Source: Pandoraea pnomenusa (GTDB taxonomy: Bacteria > Pseudomonadota > Gammaproteobacteria > Burkholderiales > Burkholderiaceae). Taken from it: DNA of 64,000 nt. The notes under the pieces were generated by a model that was not told the origin of the DNA, made no database searches, and saw nothing but the letters and a program-made list of their open reading frames with translations. Position numbers and translations under genes: made by a program. Positions 1 through 8,505 of this stretch are shown in pieces (the first letter of the stretch is position 1; each line of letters opens with the position of its first letter). The stretch lies in the NCBI RefSeq assembly GCF_000767615.3, contig NZ_CP009553.3, positions 3,224,001 through 3,288,000 on the forward strand, written 5' to 3'.

Positions 1-17
1 GCGCGGGCGGCTGACGC

Positions 18-1427
18 TTACCGCGGCGCCCTGCGCTCGCGATACATCGCACGGAACGTCTTGCCGCTCGGGGCCGGCATCTCGCGCGTGTCGGTCCAGC
101 CTCCCCCGAAAGGCAATTTCGAAATGCTGCCGCGATCGCGCCCCATGCGACGCAGCGCCCACGAGCCAATGCCCGTGAGCGTGGCATACAGACGCGGCCG
201 ACGCGCGGCGAACGCCCATGCCGCAAGCGCCGCCCGCTCCTGCCACGGACGCAGGCCACGGTCGACCTGGCGCTCACGCAGCTTTCGCAGCAGGTCCGAA
301 ATCGGAATGCCGACCGGACACACACGGTTGCACTCCCCGCATAGCGTTGCTGCCTGCGGCAGGTCGAGCGTCTTCTCCAGCCCCACGTAGCTGGGGGTGA
401 GCACCGACCCCATCGGCCCAGGATAGACCCAGCCGTAGGCGTGGCCTCCGATCTTCTGGTACACCGGACAGTGGTTCATGCACGCGCCGCAGCGAATGCA
501 TCGCAGCATCTCCTGGAACGCACCGCCGATCAGCCCCGAGCGCCCGCCATCGACGAGTACGAAGTACATGTGATCGGGGCCGTCCACCTCGCCTTCAGCA
601 CGCGTGCCCGTGAGCAACGAGAAGTAGTTCGACGTTCCCTGCCCGGTCGCCGAGCGCGGCAGCAAGCGCATCGCCGTGGCCAGGTCCTCGAGCGTGGGCA
701 ATACCTTTTCGATGCCCGTCACCGCCACATGCACGCGCGGCATGATCGTGCACATGCCCTCGTTGCCCTCGTTGGTCACCACGGCCACGGAGCCGGTTTC
801 GGCCACGAGGAAGTTGCCGCCGGTCACGCCCATGTCGGCCGAGAGAAACTGCGGGCGCAACATCTCGCGGGCTTCGCGCGTCATCGCGGGAATCTCGGTC
901 AGGCGCGGCTTTTGGTGCACGCGCGCGAACAGATCCGCGACCTCGTCTTTATCCTTGTGCACCACCGGCGCGATGATGTGCGACGGCGGCTCGTTGTCGT
1001 TGATCTGAAGAATGTACTCGCCAAGATCGGTCTCGACGGACTGCACGCCCATGTCGGCGAGCACCTTGTTGAGCTGCAACTCCTCTGTGACCATCGACTT
1101 CGACTTGATCACCTTTTTCACGTCATGCTTGCGCGCGATCTCGGCGATCAGGCGCGCGGCGTCCTGCGTGGATTCGGCGAACAGCACCGTCGCGCCGCGA
1201 CGCGTGGCTTCGCGCTCGAAGATCTCCAGCCAGACGTCAAGCGTCTCGAGCCCGCGGTTGCGGCGCTCCTTGAGCGCCTCGCGAGTGGCCTCGAAATCGA
1301 TCTCTTCGATGGCCGCGGCGCGCGCCGTCACGAACTTGGTCGAGAGCTTCTTGAGATTGGCCTGCAGACGCTGATCCGCGAGCTTCTGCCCCGCGCGCGC
1401 CTTGAACTGCATCGATTGAACTTGCAT
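18..1427 (-). CDS. lutB: LutB-type iron-sulfur protein of lactate oxidation
   Basis: Predicted 469-residue subunit of the cytoplasmic LutABC complex that oxidises L-lactate to pyruvate. The N-terminal two thirds is the LutB/YkgF (LUD) domain. Ferredoxin-like cysteine motifs follow near residues 310-385, CIRCGACMNHC and CGECNRVCP, which fit two 4Fe-4S clusters. The length matches the family. lutA lies 97 bases upstream on the same strand, and lutC would be expected just beyond the window start but cannot be seen. No strong ribosome-binding site precedes the first ATG; a second in-frame Met occurs five codons later. Family assignment is firm; the lactate substrate is inferred from the pairing with LutA. 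Confidence 0.92.
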   Translation of the reverse strand: MQVQSMQFKARAGQKLADQRLQANLKKLSTKFVTARAAAIEEIDFEATREALKERRNRGLETLDVWLEIFEREATRRGATVLFAESTQDAARLIAEIARKHDVKKVIKSKSMVTEELQLNKVLADMGVQSVETDLGEYILQINDNEPPSHIIAPVVHKDKDEVADLFARVHQKPRLTEIPAMTREAREMLRPQFLSADMGVTGGNFLVAETGSVAVVTNEGNEGMCTIMPRVHVAVTGIEKVLPTLEDLATAMRLLPRSATGQGTSNYFSLLTGTRAEGEVDGPDHMYFVLVDGGRSGLIGGAFQEMLRCIRCGACMNHCPVYQKIGGHAYGWVYPGPMGSVLTPSYVGLEKTLDLPQAATLCGECNRVCPVGIPISDLLRKLRERQVDRGLRPWQERAALAAWAFAARRPRLYATLTGIGSWALRRMGRDRGSISKLPFGGGWTDTREMPAPSGKTFRAMYRERRAPR

Positions 1428-1524
1428 CGCGACTCAAGAGTAGTGATGGCAACCCGCACGCGCGCCGCGCGTCACCACGCGCGACAGTGCCGGGGCCGGT
1501 AGGGTCGGGAGGATGGCGGCGAAC

Positions 1525-2250
1525 TCACGCATCGCCGGCGAGCACCTGTGCGATGTGCAACACGCGCGTCTTCGTGTCGCCCGTGCGCCGCAGGCGCCCT
1601 TCGATGTTGAGCATGCAACCGAGGTCGCCGAGCACCACGGCCGGTGCACCGCTCGCCGCAATGTTCGCGCACTTCTCGTCGACGATCGCCGTCGAGATGT
1701 CGCCGTACTTCAAGGCGAACGTGCCGCCGAATCCGCAGCAGGCCTGGCAGTCCTTCATCTCGGTCATCTTCACGCCGGGCATCTTCGCGAGCAATGCACG
1801 CGGCTGCGTCTTGACGCCAAGCTCGCGCAGGCCCGAGCAGGAATCGTGGTACGTCACTTCGCCGTTGTAGTCGCCGGGCACTGTGTCGATGTGCAGAACG
1901 TTGACGAGAAAATCGGTCAGCTCGAACACCCGCGGGCGCAGGCGTTCGTAGCGTCCCATGAGTTCGGGGTCGTCGGCGAAGAGGTCGCCGTAATGCGCCT
2001 TGACCATGCCGCCACACGAACCCGACGGCACCACGACATAGTCGAACGATTCGAATTCATCGAGGAATTTCTGGGCGAGATCGCGGGCGATGGCGCGCTC
2101 GCCCGAGTTGTAGCCCGGCTGACCGCAACAGGTCTGGGAATCGGGAATGACGACTTCGCAACCGGCTGTCTCGAGCAGCTTGAGCGTCGAGAAGCCGATC
2201 TCCGGACGCATCATATCGATCAGACACGTGACAAACAGTCCGACGCGCAT
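1525..2250 (-). CDS. lutA: LutA-type (Fe-S)-binding oxidoreductase subunit
   Basis: 241-residue protein with two cysteine-rich CCG domains. One CCG motif (TCCGQPGYNSG) lies near residue 41 and the second (ACCGFGGTF) near residue 170, each with an upstream Cys (CLID, HDSC). This is the arrangement of LutA and of the C-terminal half of glycolate oxidase GlcF. It is the first gene of the lut pair and is expected to act with LutB in respiratory lactate oxidation in the cytoplasm. Length is normal. The reading frame starts at an ATG preceded by a purine-rich stretch. It could alternatively be a GlcF-like partner of another oxidase, but adjacency to lutB makes LutA the better name. Confidence 0.9.
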   Translation of the reverse strand: MRVGLFVTCLIDMMRPEIGFSTLKLLETAGCEVVIPDSQTCCGQPGYNSGERAIARDLAQKFLDEFESFDYVVVPSGSCGGMVKAHYGDLFADDPELMGRYERLRPRVFELTDFLVNVLHIDTVPGDYNGEVTYHDSCSGLRELGVKTQPRALLAKMPGVKMTEMKDCQACCGFGGTFALKYGDISTAIVDEKCANIAASGAPAVVLGDLGCMLNIEGRLRRTGDTKTRVLHIAQVLAGDA

Positions 2251-2340
2251 TGGGGGAATCCTCTTTTCGGGAACAATGCGCCATTATAAGTCGCCGGGCC
2301 AGGGCGGCCCAGCGTGGATTCCCGCATATCGCGCAGTGGA

Positions 2341-3858
2341 TCACACCATGCGCGGAACGTGCGGGCCGGCGCGGCCCGCCGAGCGGGAGCGCGGCGGCAC
2401 GTAACCCCGGTCCGCCATCAGCGTGGCGACCTGATCCGAGGTGACCTTCAGCATGCGCTCCAGGCGATCCTGCCCCGCCGAGAGCCGCGCGTATCCCTCG
2501 GCCTGTGTCGTCCTGAGGCTCGCCACGTCGGCCTCGAGCACGGTCAGGCGATTCACGTCGGCCTCCACACGATCGAATCGTTCTCCAGTCGTGCCGGCGA
2601 GCGCCTTCAAGTCCGAGGAAAGCGCGTCGAGCCGGTGCCAGACCTGTTTGTCACGCGCCTCCTGCGCACGCGTCGCCTTCTCCAACCCGGTGGACAATCC
2701 GTCGAGCCGGTGCGAGACGCGCGCTTCGCTTTCCTGCCGCGCCCGGGTCTCCTTCGCCAGGTCCGCCGACAGCCCATCGAGCCGACGCCGCACCTGCGCA
2801 TCGTCCTCCCGACGCGCCAGCGCCTCCTTCGCGAAATCCTCTGACAGTCCCTCGAGCCGGTTCGTGACGAAAGTGTCGCGCGCCTGTTGCGCCTGCGTCG
2901 CCTTGGCAAGATCCGCCGACAGCGCATTGAGCTGGTTCCATACCATCGTGTCACGCTCCAGTCGCGCACGTGTGGCCTGCACGTTCATTTGCGTTTTCAT
3001 CATTGCCCCCTCCGATTCCAGAAAATGTCGGGTATCCGCCAACAGACCTTCGATCGACTTCCACGCGCGATCGCGATCGAACCCTCGTATGCTCGCCAGA
3101 CTCTGCAGGCGAATAACCGTGGTGAATGTCAGTGCGGCGATGCCGATGATCGCCGCGAACGAGCCCCCCGAAGCAATCAGCGCCGCGATGCCGATTCCGA
3201 CGGAGACGGCGTATAGCGCCGACGAAATCCAGAATCGCTTGCCGTAGTGCTTCTTCTCGGGCACCACCTGCTTCGAGGCCTGCCCAAGCGCCTCGCGCAC
3301 CTCGTCGAGATGCAGGTCGATGGTCGCCATGAGCGCGGACGCCTCGCTCTCCACCTCGAGCCGGCTGCGCCACTCTCCCTGCACGTGCGAAGGCGGCCTC
3401 GCCCCGAGCTCCTCCACGCTCCGGGCCACGTCGATGCACGTCTGAAGCGCCTGATGTTCGTGCGCCAACACCTCCGTCAACTTCTCCAGAATCCGCGAAA
3501 ACCGCCTGGCCGACGGCGTCAGCCGGCGGGCGTCGCTCACTGTCGTCTGATCGCCGACGAAGCCGAGCAGACCGGATGCCCGCGACGCCGATCCGCACCG
3601 CCAGAACGCATCGCACAGCCCGCCGCGCCAATAACCGGACGTCGCCTTCGCATAGCTCGTCACGAAGGTCTTCTGAAGCTTGCGCGTTGCAACGTTGCTC
3701 AGGCCGAGCCGGTCGCGGGCGTTGGCGATCTGCTCGAGTCGCGCGACGATTTCCGCCCGCCTCGCATCGATCGACCCTCCCAGCCCCTTGACCGCGCGAG
3801 GAACGTCATGGCGTCGGGGCAACACCGCCACCGCCGGCGCGTACACATAACCGAACAT
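2341..3858 (-). CDS. Unrecognised membrane protein with 25-residue coiled-coil repeats
   Basis: I do not recognise this 505-residue protein. The start is chosen at the ATG at 3858 because AGGAGG sits eight bases upstream; an in-frame ATG at 3957 has no such site and would add 33 basic, low-complexity residues. Visible parts: a helical, Arg/Leu-rich region (about residues 1-200); a hydrophobic hairpin of two helices (about 209-250, with a GGS turn) that probably spans the inner membrane; five tandem 25-residue repeats of type RLDGLSADLAKxTRARQE (about 305-427); and a further coiled coil to about residue 480, ending in a basic tail. It lies alone between lutA and a divergent IclR regulator. A coiled-coil scaffold or secreted effector are possibilities without direct support. 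Confidence 0.75.
   Translation of the reverse strand: MFGYVYAPAVAVLPRRHDVPRAVKGLGGSIDARRAEIVARLEQIANARDRLGLSNVATRKLQKTFVTSYAKATSGYWRGGLCDAFWRCGSASRASGLLGFVGDQTTVSDARRLTPSARRFSRILEKLTEVLAHEHQALQTCIDVARSVEELGARPPSHVQGEWRSRLEVESEASALMATIDLHLDEVREALGQASKQVVPEKKHYGKRFWISSALYAVSVGIGIAALIASGGSFAAIIGIAALTFTTVIRLQSLASIRGFDRDRAWKSIEGLLADTRHFLESEGAMMKTQMNVQATRARLERDTMVWNQLNALSADLAKATQAQQARDTFVTNRLEGLSEDFAKEALARREDDAQVRRRLDGLSADLAKETRARQESEARVSHRLDGLSTGLEKATRAQEARDKQVWHRLDALSSDLKALAGTTGERFDRVEADVNRLTVLEADVASLRTTQAEGYARLSAGQDRLERMLKVTSDQVATLMADRGYVPPRSRSAGRAGPHVPRMV
2578..2946 (-). repeat. Five tandem 75-bp coding repeats
   Basis: Five consecutive imperfect 75-base units inside the unrecognised membrane protein gene encode 25-residue segments sharing the core (R/Q)LxxLSxDLxK. 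The first unit begins VWNQLNALSADL and the last VWHRLDALSSDL. The heptad-like Leu spacing predicts one long alpha-helical coiled coil. The copies have diverged at DNA level, so they are old repeats, not a recent expansion. Confidence 0.8.
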
Positions 3859-4149
3859 TGCCTGCACCTCCTCCGTGCCGGCCGCCGCCGCCCTCGACCG
3901 CGGCTTGACACTCCGTTGAATGGCACTGTCATCGTAACGAGCCACGGCGTTGGCCACTTTCGGTTTCTATCGGCGGTTACTGCGGCACCAACGCGCTTGC
4001 ATGGCGAAGACCGAGCCACGGCGGCTCGCCGCCCCTTGCGCATACGATCGGCGTCGACGTCACTTTTCGCATGAGTCCTCTACGCGAAATGTGCGAATTT
4101 TTCACCATATGATATAGAATCGACGCTATACGAAACTCGGCCCTACCCC

Positions 4150-4980
4150 ATGAAAGACGAAAGCAGTCAAGGCACGGAATCACGCACGTCCATCCAGGTG
4201 ATCGAGCGCATGATGCGTTTGCTCGACGCGCTGGCAGCGCATGCGGACCCGGTCAGTCTCAAGGATCTGGCGCACGCCACCGAACTCCACCCGTCCACCG
4301 CACACCGCATCCTGAACGATATGGTGGCTTGCCGTTTCGTGGATCGTTGCGACCCGGGCACGTACCGTCTGGGCATGCGGTTGCTGGAACTCGGCAACCT
4401 GGTCAAGGCGCGCCTGTCGGTGCGCGACGCCGCGCTCACGCCGATGCGCAGCCTGCACCGCATTACCGGACAGACGGTGAACCTTTCGGTCCGTCAGGGC
4501 GACGAGATCGTCTATATCGAGCGCGCCTACAGCGAGCGCTCGGGCATGCAGGTGGTGCGTGCCATCGGCGGCCACGCGCCGTTGCACCTGACCTCGGTCG
4601 GCAAGCTGTTCCTCGCCGCCGACGAAGCGGCTCGCGTGCGGGCCTATGCCACACGCACCGGACTGTCGGGACATACGCGCAACAGCATCACCGATCTGCA
4701 GAAGCTCGAGCGCGAACTGACCCACGTTCGCAAATCGGGCTACGCGCGCGATAACGAAGAGCTCGAGCTTGGCGTGCGATGCATTGCTGCGGGAATCTAC
4801 GACGACAGTGGCAAGCTCGTGGCGGGCCTCTCGCTCTCGGCGCCCGCCGACCGGCTGCAGGACGCCTGGCTGGCCAATCTGAACGAAACCGCGTTGGCGA
4901 TTTCCACCTCGCTGGGTTTTCACGCCCCGCATCCGGATACCAGCGGCGCGGCAGCACCGCACACCGCCGCGGCGGAATAG
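4150..4980 (+). CDS. IclR-family transcriptional regulator
   Basis: 276-residue DNA-binding regulator. An N-terminal winged helix-turn-helix (about residues 15-75, with LHPSTAHRILNDM as recognition region) is followed by the IclR effector-binding domain (about 90-255, with GKLFLA and the late motif LELGVRCIAAGIYD). Members bind a small carboxylic or aromatic acid and repress or activate neighbouring catabolic genes. No obvious catabolic operon adjoins it; lutAB on the opposite strand, beyond one unknown gene, is a possible but unproven target. The AT-rich stretch at 4085-4135 upstream is the likely promoter and operator region. A bidirectional terminator follows. Confidence 0.93.
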   Translation: MKDESSQGTESRTSIQVIERMMRLLDALAAHADPVSLKDLAHATELHPSTAHRILNDMVACRFVDRCDPGTYRLGMRLLELGNLVKARLSVRDAALTPMRSLHRITGQTVNLSVRQGDEIVYIERAYSERSGMQVVRAIGGHAPLHLTSVGKLFLAADEAARVRAYATRTGLSGHTRNSITDLQKLERELTHVRKSGYARDNEELELGVRCIAAGIYDDSGKLVAGLSLSAPADRLQDAWLANLNETALAISTSLGFHAPHPDTSGAAAPHTAAAE

Positions 4981-5050
4981 CCTGGATCGCCCAGTCGCGC
5001 CAGGGCCTCCTCGGCCTTCACGGCCTTCACGACGACCGGAACGGTTTGGA

Positions 5051-5089
5051 AAAAACAAAAGGCGCTCCCGTGGGAGCGCCTTTTGTTTT
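5051..5089. terminator. Bidirectional intrinsic terminator
   Basis: A perfect 9-bp stem GGCGCTCCC/GGGAGCGCC with a 2-base loop is flanked by an A-rich tract on the left and a T-rich tract on the right. It can therefore stop both the iclR-type gene (plus) and pbpG (minus), which converge here. Confidence 0.9.
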
Positions 5090-5125
5090 GAACCCGAGCG
5101 TGGCAGCGGCCACGCCGCGAGCCGC

Positions 5126-6391
5126 TTACAGCGCGTGCTCGCTGTTGGTCGCGACCTGCGCCGTCGGCGCGGTACCGGCCGTACGCTGCGGCACCGAGCC
5201 ACCCCCTTCCAGCAGCCACTTGCGGACGCGCGTTGCGTCGGCGAAGCGTGAATACTTGCCGGTCGAATCGAGCAGAATCATGATCACGGGACGGCCATCG
5301 ACGTTCGCCTGCATCACGAGACATTGTCCGGCTTCGTTGATGTAACCCGTCTTCTGCAGACCGATTTCCCAACCCGGATGTCCGATCAGGTGGTTCGTGC
5401 TTACGTAGTGCAATTCACGACGACCGGTATTGACGTCGTAATTGCTGTCCGTCGAGAAACGGCGAATCATCGGGTACTGATACGCGGCCTTGACCATCTT
5501 CACGAGATCGCGGGCGCTCGACACGTTCTGGCTCGACAGTCCGGTGGGATCGTTGAAGTGCGTATCGTTCATGCCGAGCGCTTTCGCCTTGCGGTTCATC
5601 GCCGCGAGGAACGCCGGACGGCCACCCGGGAAATAGCGCGAGAGCGCCGCTGCCGCACGGTTCTCCGACGACATCAGCGCAATGTGCAGCATGTCCTCGC
5701 GCGTTAGACGCGAGCCCACCGACAGACGCGAGCCGGTGCCCTTCTCGTAGTCACGATCCTCGTCCGTCACTTCCATGACGTCCGTCATCGGGATATTGGC
5801 GTCGAGCGCGACCATTGCCGTCATCAGCTTGGAAATCGATGCGATCGGCAGCACGGCCTGCGAGTTCTTGTCGAACAGCGACTCGCCGGTGCGCTCGTCG
5901 ACGACATACGCCACCGACGAACGCAGTGCCAGGGAGTCCGGTGTTTCGTGCAGGCCGAAGGCGCGGCCCGTCGACAAACGCTCCGGCGCCTGCGGTGCAA
6001 AACTCACGGTGCGGTACGACGTCACGACACGACGCTTGCCGTTCTTGTAGACGACGCGCTTGACGGCAACTCGCTTGGCCGCGGGTTCGTCGACTTCGAC
6101 GGCCGCGAGCTTGCGAACCTTGCCACCGGCTTTCGCGTGTTTCGTTTCGCGAGAGACCTTGGTCGCTACAGCGGGTCTGACTTGGGATTTGGCGTTAACG
6201 GATTTCGTGGAGGCAACATTCGCGCAGGCACGCTTCTGTGCAGCCGTCTTAGCCGTCTTGGGCGAGCAGGGGCTCGTCTTACCAGCGGCATGAACGACTG
6301 CCGGTGCACCGGCGGCGAGCGAAATCGCCACGACGGCAGCACCCCAGAGGCGGGAGCGGCACAGACGCGCAAGGGCGGTGATCGCGTACAT
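5126..6391 (-). CDS. pbpG: D-alanyl-D-alanine endopeptidase (PBP7 type)
   Basis: 421-residue periplasmic serine peptidase that cleaves D-Ala-meso-DAP cross-links in peptidoglycan. All three penicillin-binding motifs are present: SISK at 185-188 (nucleophile Ser185), SEN at 242-244, and KTG at 347-349. A signal peptide (about residues 1-36, ending VHAAG) is followed by about 100 Lys/Ala-rich residues that may bind the wall. The catalytic core has the S11-family order. The gene is monocistronic, with its own promoter at 6436-6464 and a terminator at 5051-5089. A D,D-carboxypeptidase role cannot be excluded from sequence alone. Confidence 0.93.
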   Translation of the reverse strand: MYAITALARLCRSRLWGAAVVAISLAAGAPAVVHAAGKTSPCSPKTAKTAAQKRACANVASTKSVNAKSQVRPAVATKVSRETKHAKAGGKVRKLAAVEVDEPAAKRVAVKRVVYKNGKRRVVTSYRTVSFAPQAPERLSTGRAFGLHETPDSLALRSSVAYVVDERTGESLFDKNSQAVLPIASISKLMTAMVALDANIPMTDVMEVTDEDRDYEKGTGSRLSVGSRLTREDMLHIALMSSENRAAAALSRYFPGGRPAFLAAMNRKAKALGMNDTHFNDPTGLSSQNVSSARDLVKMVKAAYQYPMIRRFSTDSNYDVNTGRRELHYVSTNHLIGHPGWEIGLQKTGYINEAGQCLVMQANVDGRPVIMILLDSTGKYSRFADATRVRKWLLEGGGSVPQRTAGTAPTAQVATNSEHAL

Positions 6392-6435
6392 AGATTGGGG
6401 GTAGCGTAAGGTTGGCAGGCAACGAGTTTGGGAGA

Positions 6436-6464
6436 AGTTTAGTAACTTCCGAAAAAATAAGCAA
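6436..6464 (-). promoter_or_regulatory. Sigma-70 promoter for pbpG
   Basis: On the minus strand a -35 TTGCTT (6459-6464) and a -10 TAAACT (6436-6441) are separated by exactly 17 bases. They lie about 45 bases upstream of the pbpG start codon, in an AT-rich pocket that contrasts with the surrounding GC-rich DNA. Confidence 0.7.
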
Positions 6465-6579
6465 TATGAATGACTTAGCTGAAATACTTAAACTGGCATC
6501 TGGCAGTTTTGTGCAGCGCAACGCGGCGAAATGCACATCCGCCAAATTTTGCCAAATTACGCCAACCTCTCGTGAAACG

Positions 6580-7467
6580 TCAGTTCAGAAAATGCGCCCA
6601 TTCTTCAAGGGGCGCGCGCTCGGTGACGAGGCCGTTTTCCACCGCGTTCGGGTCGGCATGGCCCATCGCCATGCCACAGACCACCATGCGGGTCTCGGGC
6701 AGACGCAGTTCCGCCGCAATGACCTGATGAAACGTGGCGAAAGCCGCTTGTGGACACGTATCGAGCCCACGCGCGCGCGCCGCGACCATCACGCTCTGCA
6801 GGAACATCCCGTAATCCAGCCAGCTTCCCTGCTCCAGATGCCGGTCGATCGTGAAGATCAGTCCGACCGGGGCGTCGAAGAAGGTGAAATTGCGGGCATG
6901 TTGTCCGTGCATGCGCGCCTTGTCGGCCCGACCGATGCCCAGCAGTCCGTACAAATCCCATCCCACCTTGCGGCGCCGCGCCTGATAGGGCTCGGTCCAC
7001 TCGCGCGGGTAGTACGCGTACTCCTCCTGGTGCAACAGCCGCTGCGCCGGATCGTTGAACGCCTCGAGCAAACGCGTCGTGAGCCGCTTCAGCGCTTCAC
7101 CGGTCAGAACATAGGTCTGCCACGGTTGAATGTTGCTGCCGGATGGCGCCCTCGACGCGACCGACAGAATGTCGGCCACGGTCGACGGCGGCACCGGCTT
7201 GGGCAAATAGGCGCGAATCGAACGACGGCTGCGAATCGCCTCGTCGACATATCTCACGCACAGACCCGCATCGTCGTTGACAACTTCGTTCTGCGAACTT
7301 TCCCCAGGGCGTGCGCAATCGCCGTCGGCCGTCGCCATCGGACCGGGCGAATCGACGCGATCGGACGGATCGGCCGAACCGGTCGAATCCGTAGGATACG
7401 TAGAATCCGTCGAATCGACGTGCGGCATCGACTGTGCCGTGGGGATGTGCGGTGCTTCGTGACTCAT
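6580..7467 (-). CDS. Nitroreductase-family flavoprotein with low-complexity N-terminus
   Basis: 295-residue FMN-dependent NAD(P)H nitroreductase-fold protein. The flavin-binding sequences RRSIRAYLPKPVP (about residue 81) and APSGSNIQPWQ (about 106) and the C-terminal CGMAMGHADP are typical of the NfnB/BluB-like superfamily. The first 60 or so residues are unusual: a Ser/Thr/Asp/Pro tract encoded by nonamer DNA repeats, with no family counterpart. No later Met precedes the domain with a convincing ribosome-binding site, so I keep the first ATG. It lies 45 bases after the EamA gene on the same strand, so the two may be co-transcribed with the deacetylase-like gene. The physiological substrate is unknown. 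Confidence 0.87.
   Translation of the reverse strand: MSHEAPHIPTAQSMPHVDSTDSTYPTDSTGSADPSDRVDSPGPMATADGDCARPGESSQNEVVNDDAGLCVRYVDEAIRSRRSIRAYLPKPVPPSTVADILSVASRAPSGSNIQPWQTYVLTGEALKRLTTRLLEAFNDPAQRLLHQEEYAYYPREWTEPYQARRRKVGWDLYGLLGIGRADKARMHGQHARNFTFFDAPVGLIFTIDRHLEQGSWLDYGMFLQSVMVAARARGLDTCPQAAFATFHQVIAAELRLPETRMVVCGMAMGHADPNAVENGLVTERAPLEEWAHFLN
7345..7425. repeat. Degenerate 9-bp tandem array
   Basis: About nine consecutive nonamers of the form RATCSGWCG (for example GATCGGACG, GATCGGCCG, AATCCGTCG) read in register inside the 5' end of the nitroreductase gene. They encode its Ser/Asp/Thr/Pro tract. A related array with the same GATCGGACG unit occurs at 54620-54710. Confidence 0.7.
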
Positions 7468-7512
7468 GACGATGGACTCGTAACGTTCGGGAAAAGGCGA
7501 GCGCCGTGCCGA

Positions 7513-8505
7513 TTACGACACTGCTGCGGCAGGCGCCGTGCGGCGTTCGATCACGAGGGCAACGCCCAGGGCCGCAACGACCATGCCTGCAGCGCTCAGC
7601 GGCGAGAGCGTCTCGCCGAACAGCAGCCACGCCATGACGGCAGTGGTCGGAGGTGTCAGGTACATCAGACTGGAAACCTTGGTTGCGGCACCATGCCGGA
7701 TCAGCACGAACAGCAACGAAATGGCGCCGATCGACAAGGCGAGCACCGACCACGCGAGCGCACCGATCATCTCGGCATTCCAGCGCACCTGCATGGTTTC
7801 GAGCGCCCAGGCGGCAGGCAAAGTCACGGCGAAGGCGGCGCCGAACTGCACGATCATGCCCACGCGCAGGTCGAAGTGCGAGCAGAAGCGCTTCTGGTAC
7901 AACGTGCCCATGGTGATGGCAAACAGGCTCAGCACACACAGCGCGACCGTGCCGGCGCCAACGCCGCGAACACCGACCTTGTTGGCTACCACCAGCCCAA
8001 CGCCCACGAAGCCGCACAGCAGGCCAAGCCATTGGCGGCGCGATACGGGTTCGCCGACCACACGCGCGAAGAGCGCCGTCAGGAGCGGCTGGATACCCAC
8101 GACGAGCGCCGCCAGCCCTGCCGGTGCCCCGTGCTTGATCGCAGCCCAGACACCGCCGAGATAGATCGCCTGAATCAGGATGCCGGAGATCGCCAGATGC
8201 ACGATGAGGGCCCAGTCGATGCGCTGCGCATCGCCGCGTCGCCTTGGCCACGGCGTGCGCGTGAGCAATGCGATCGGCAGCATCACGATCAGCGTGCCGC
8301 CAAACCGCAGTGCCAGGAAGGTCAGCGGTTCGGCGTTCGGCATGCCGTACTTCGCGACAATGAAGCCCGTGCTCCAGATCAGCACGAACCACCAAGGCAT
8401 GGTGGCGCTCCAGAGCGCGCCCGCTCCGGCACGCGGCGCAGCGTATGCGCCTGGCAAATTCGGGGAATGGGAGGATTGCGGGTCGGCCGCGCGTCGATCC
8501 GTCAT
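7513..8505 (-). CDS. EamA/DMT-family inner-membrane exporter
   Basis: 330-residue transporter with two tandem EamA domains and about ten hydrophobic helices, starting at WWFVLIWSTGFIVAKYG (about residue 38) and ending at GMVVAALGVALVI. The PLLTALFARVVGEPVSRRQ segment is the conserved DMT signature between helices 4 and 5, and it recurs in the second half as TAVMAWLLFGETLS. Family members export amino acids or other metabolites; the substrate is not predictable here. Its ATG overlaps the stop of the deacetylase-like gene by four bases (ATGA), so the two are translationally coupled. Longer in-frame extensions upstream would overlap that gene and are rejected. Confidence 0.92.
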   Translation of the reverse strand: MTDRRAADPQSSHSPNLPGAYAAPRAGAGALWSATMPWWFVLIWSTGFIVAKYGMPNAEPLTFLALRFGGTLIVMLPIALLTRTPWPRRRGDAQRIDWALIVHLAISGILIQAIYLGGVWAAIKHGAPAGLAALVVGIQPLLTALFARVVGEPVSRRQWLGLLCGFVGVGLVVANKVGVRGVGAGTVALCVLSLFAITMGTLYQKRFCSHFDLRVGMIVQFGAAFAVTLPAAWALETMQVRWNAEMIGALAWSVLALSIGAISLLFVLIRHGAATKVSSLMYLTPPTTAVMAWLLFGETLSPLSAAGMVVAALGVALVIERRTAPAAAVS

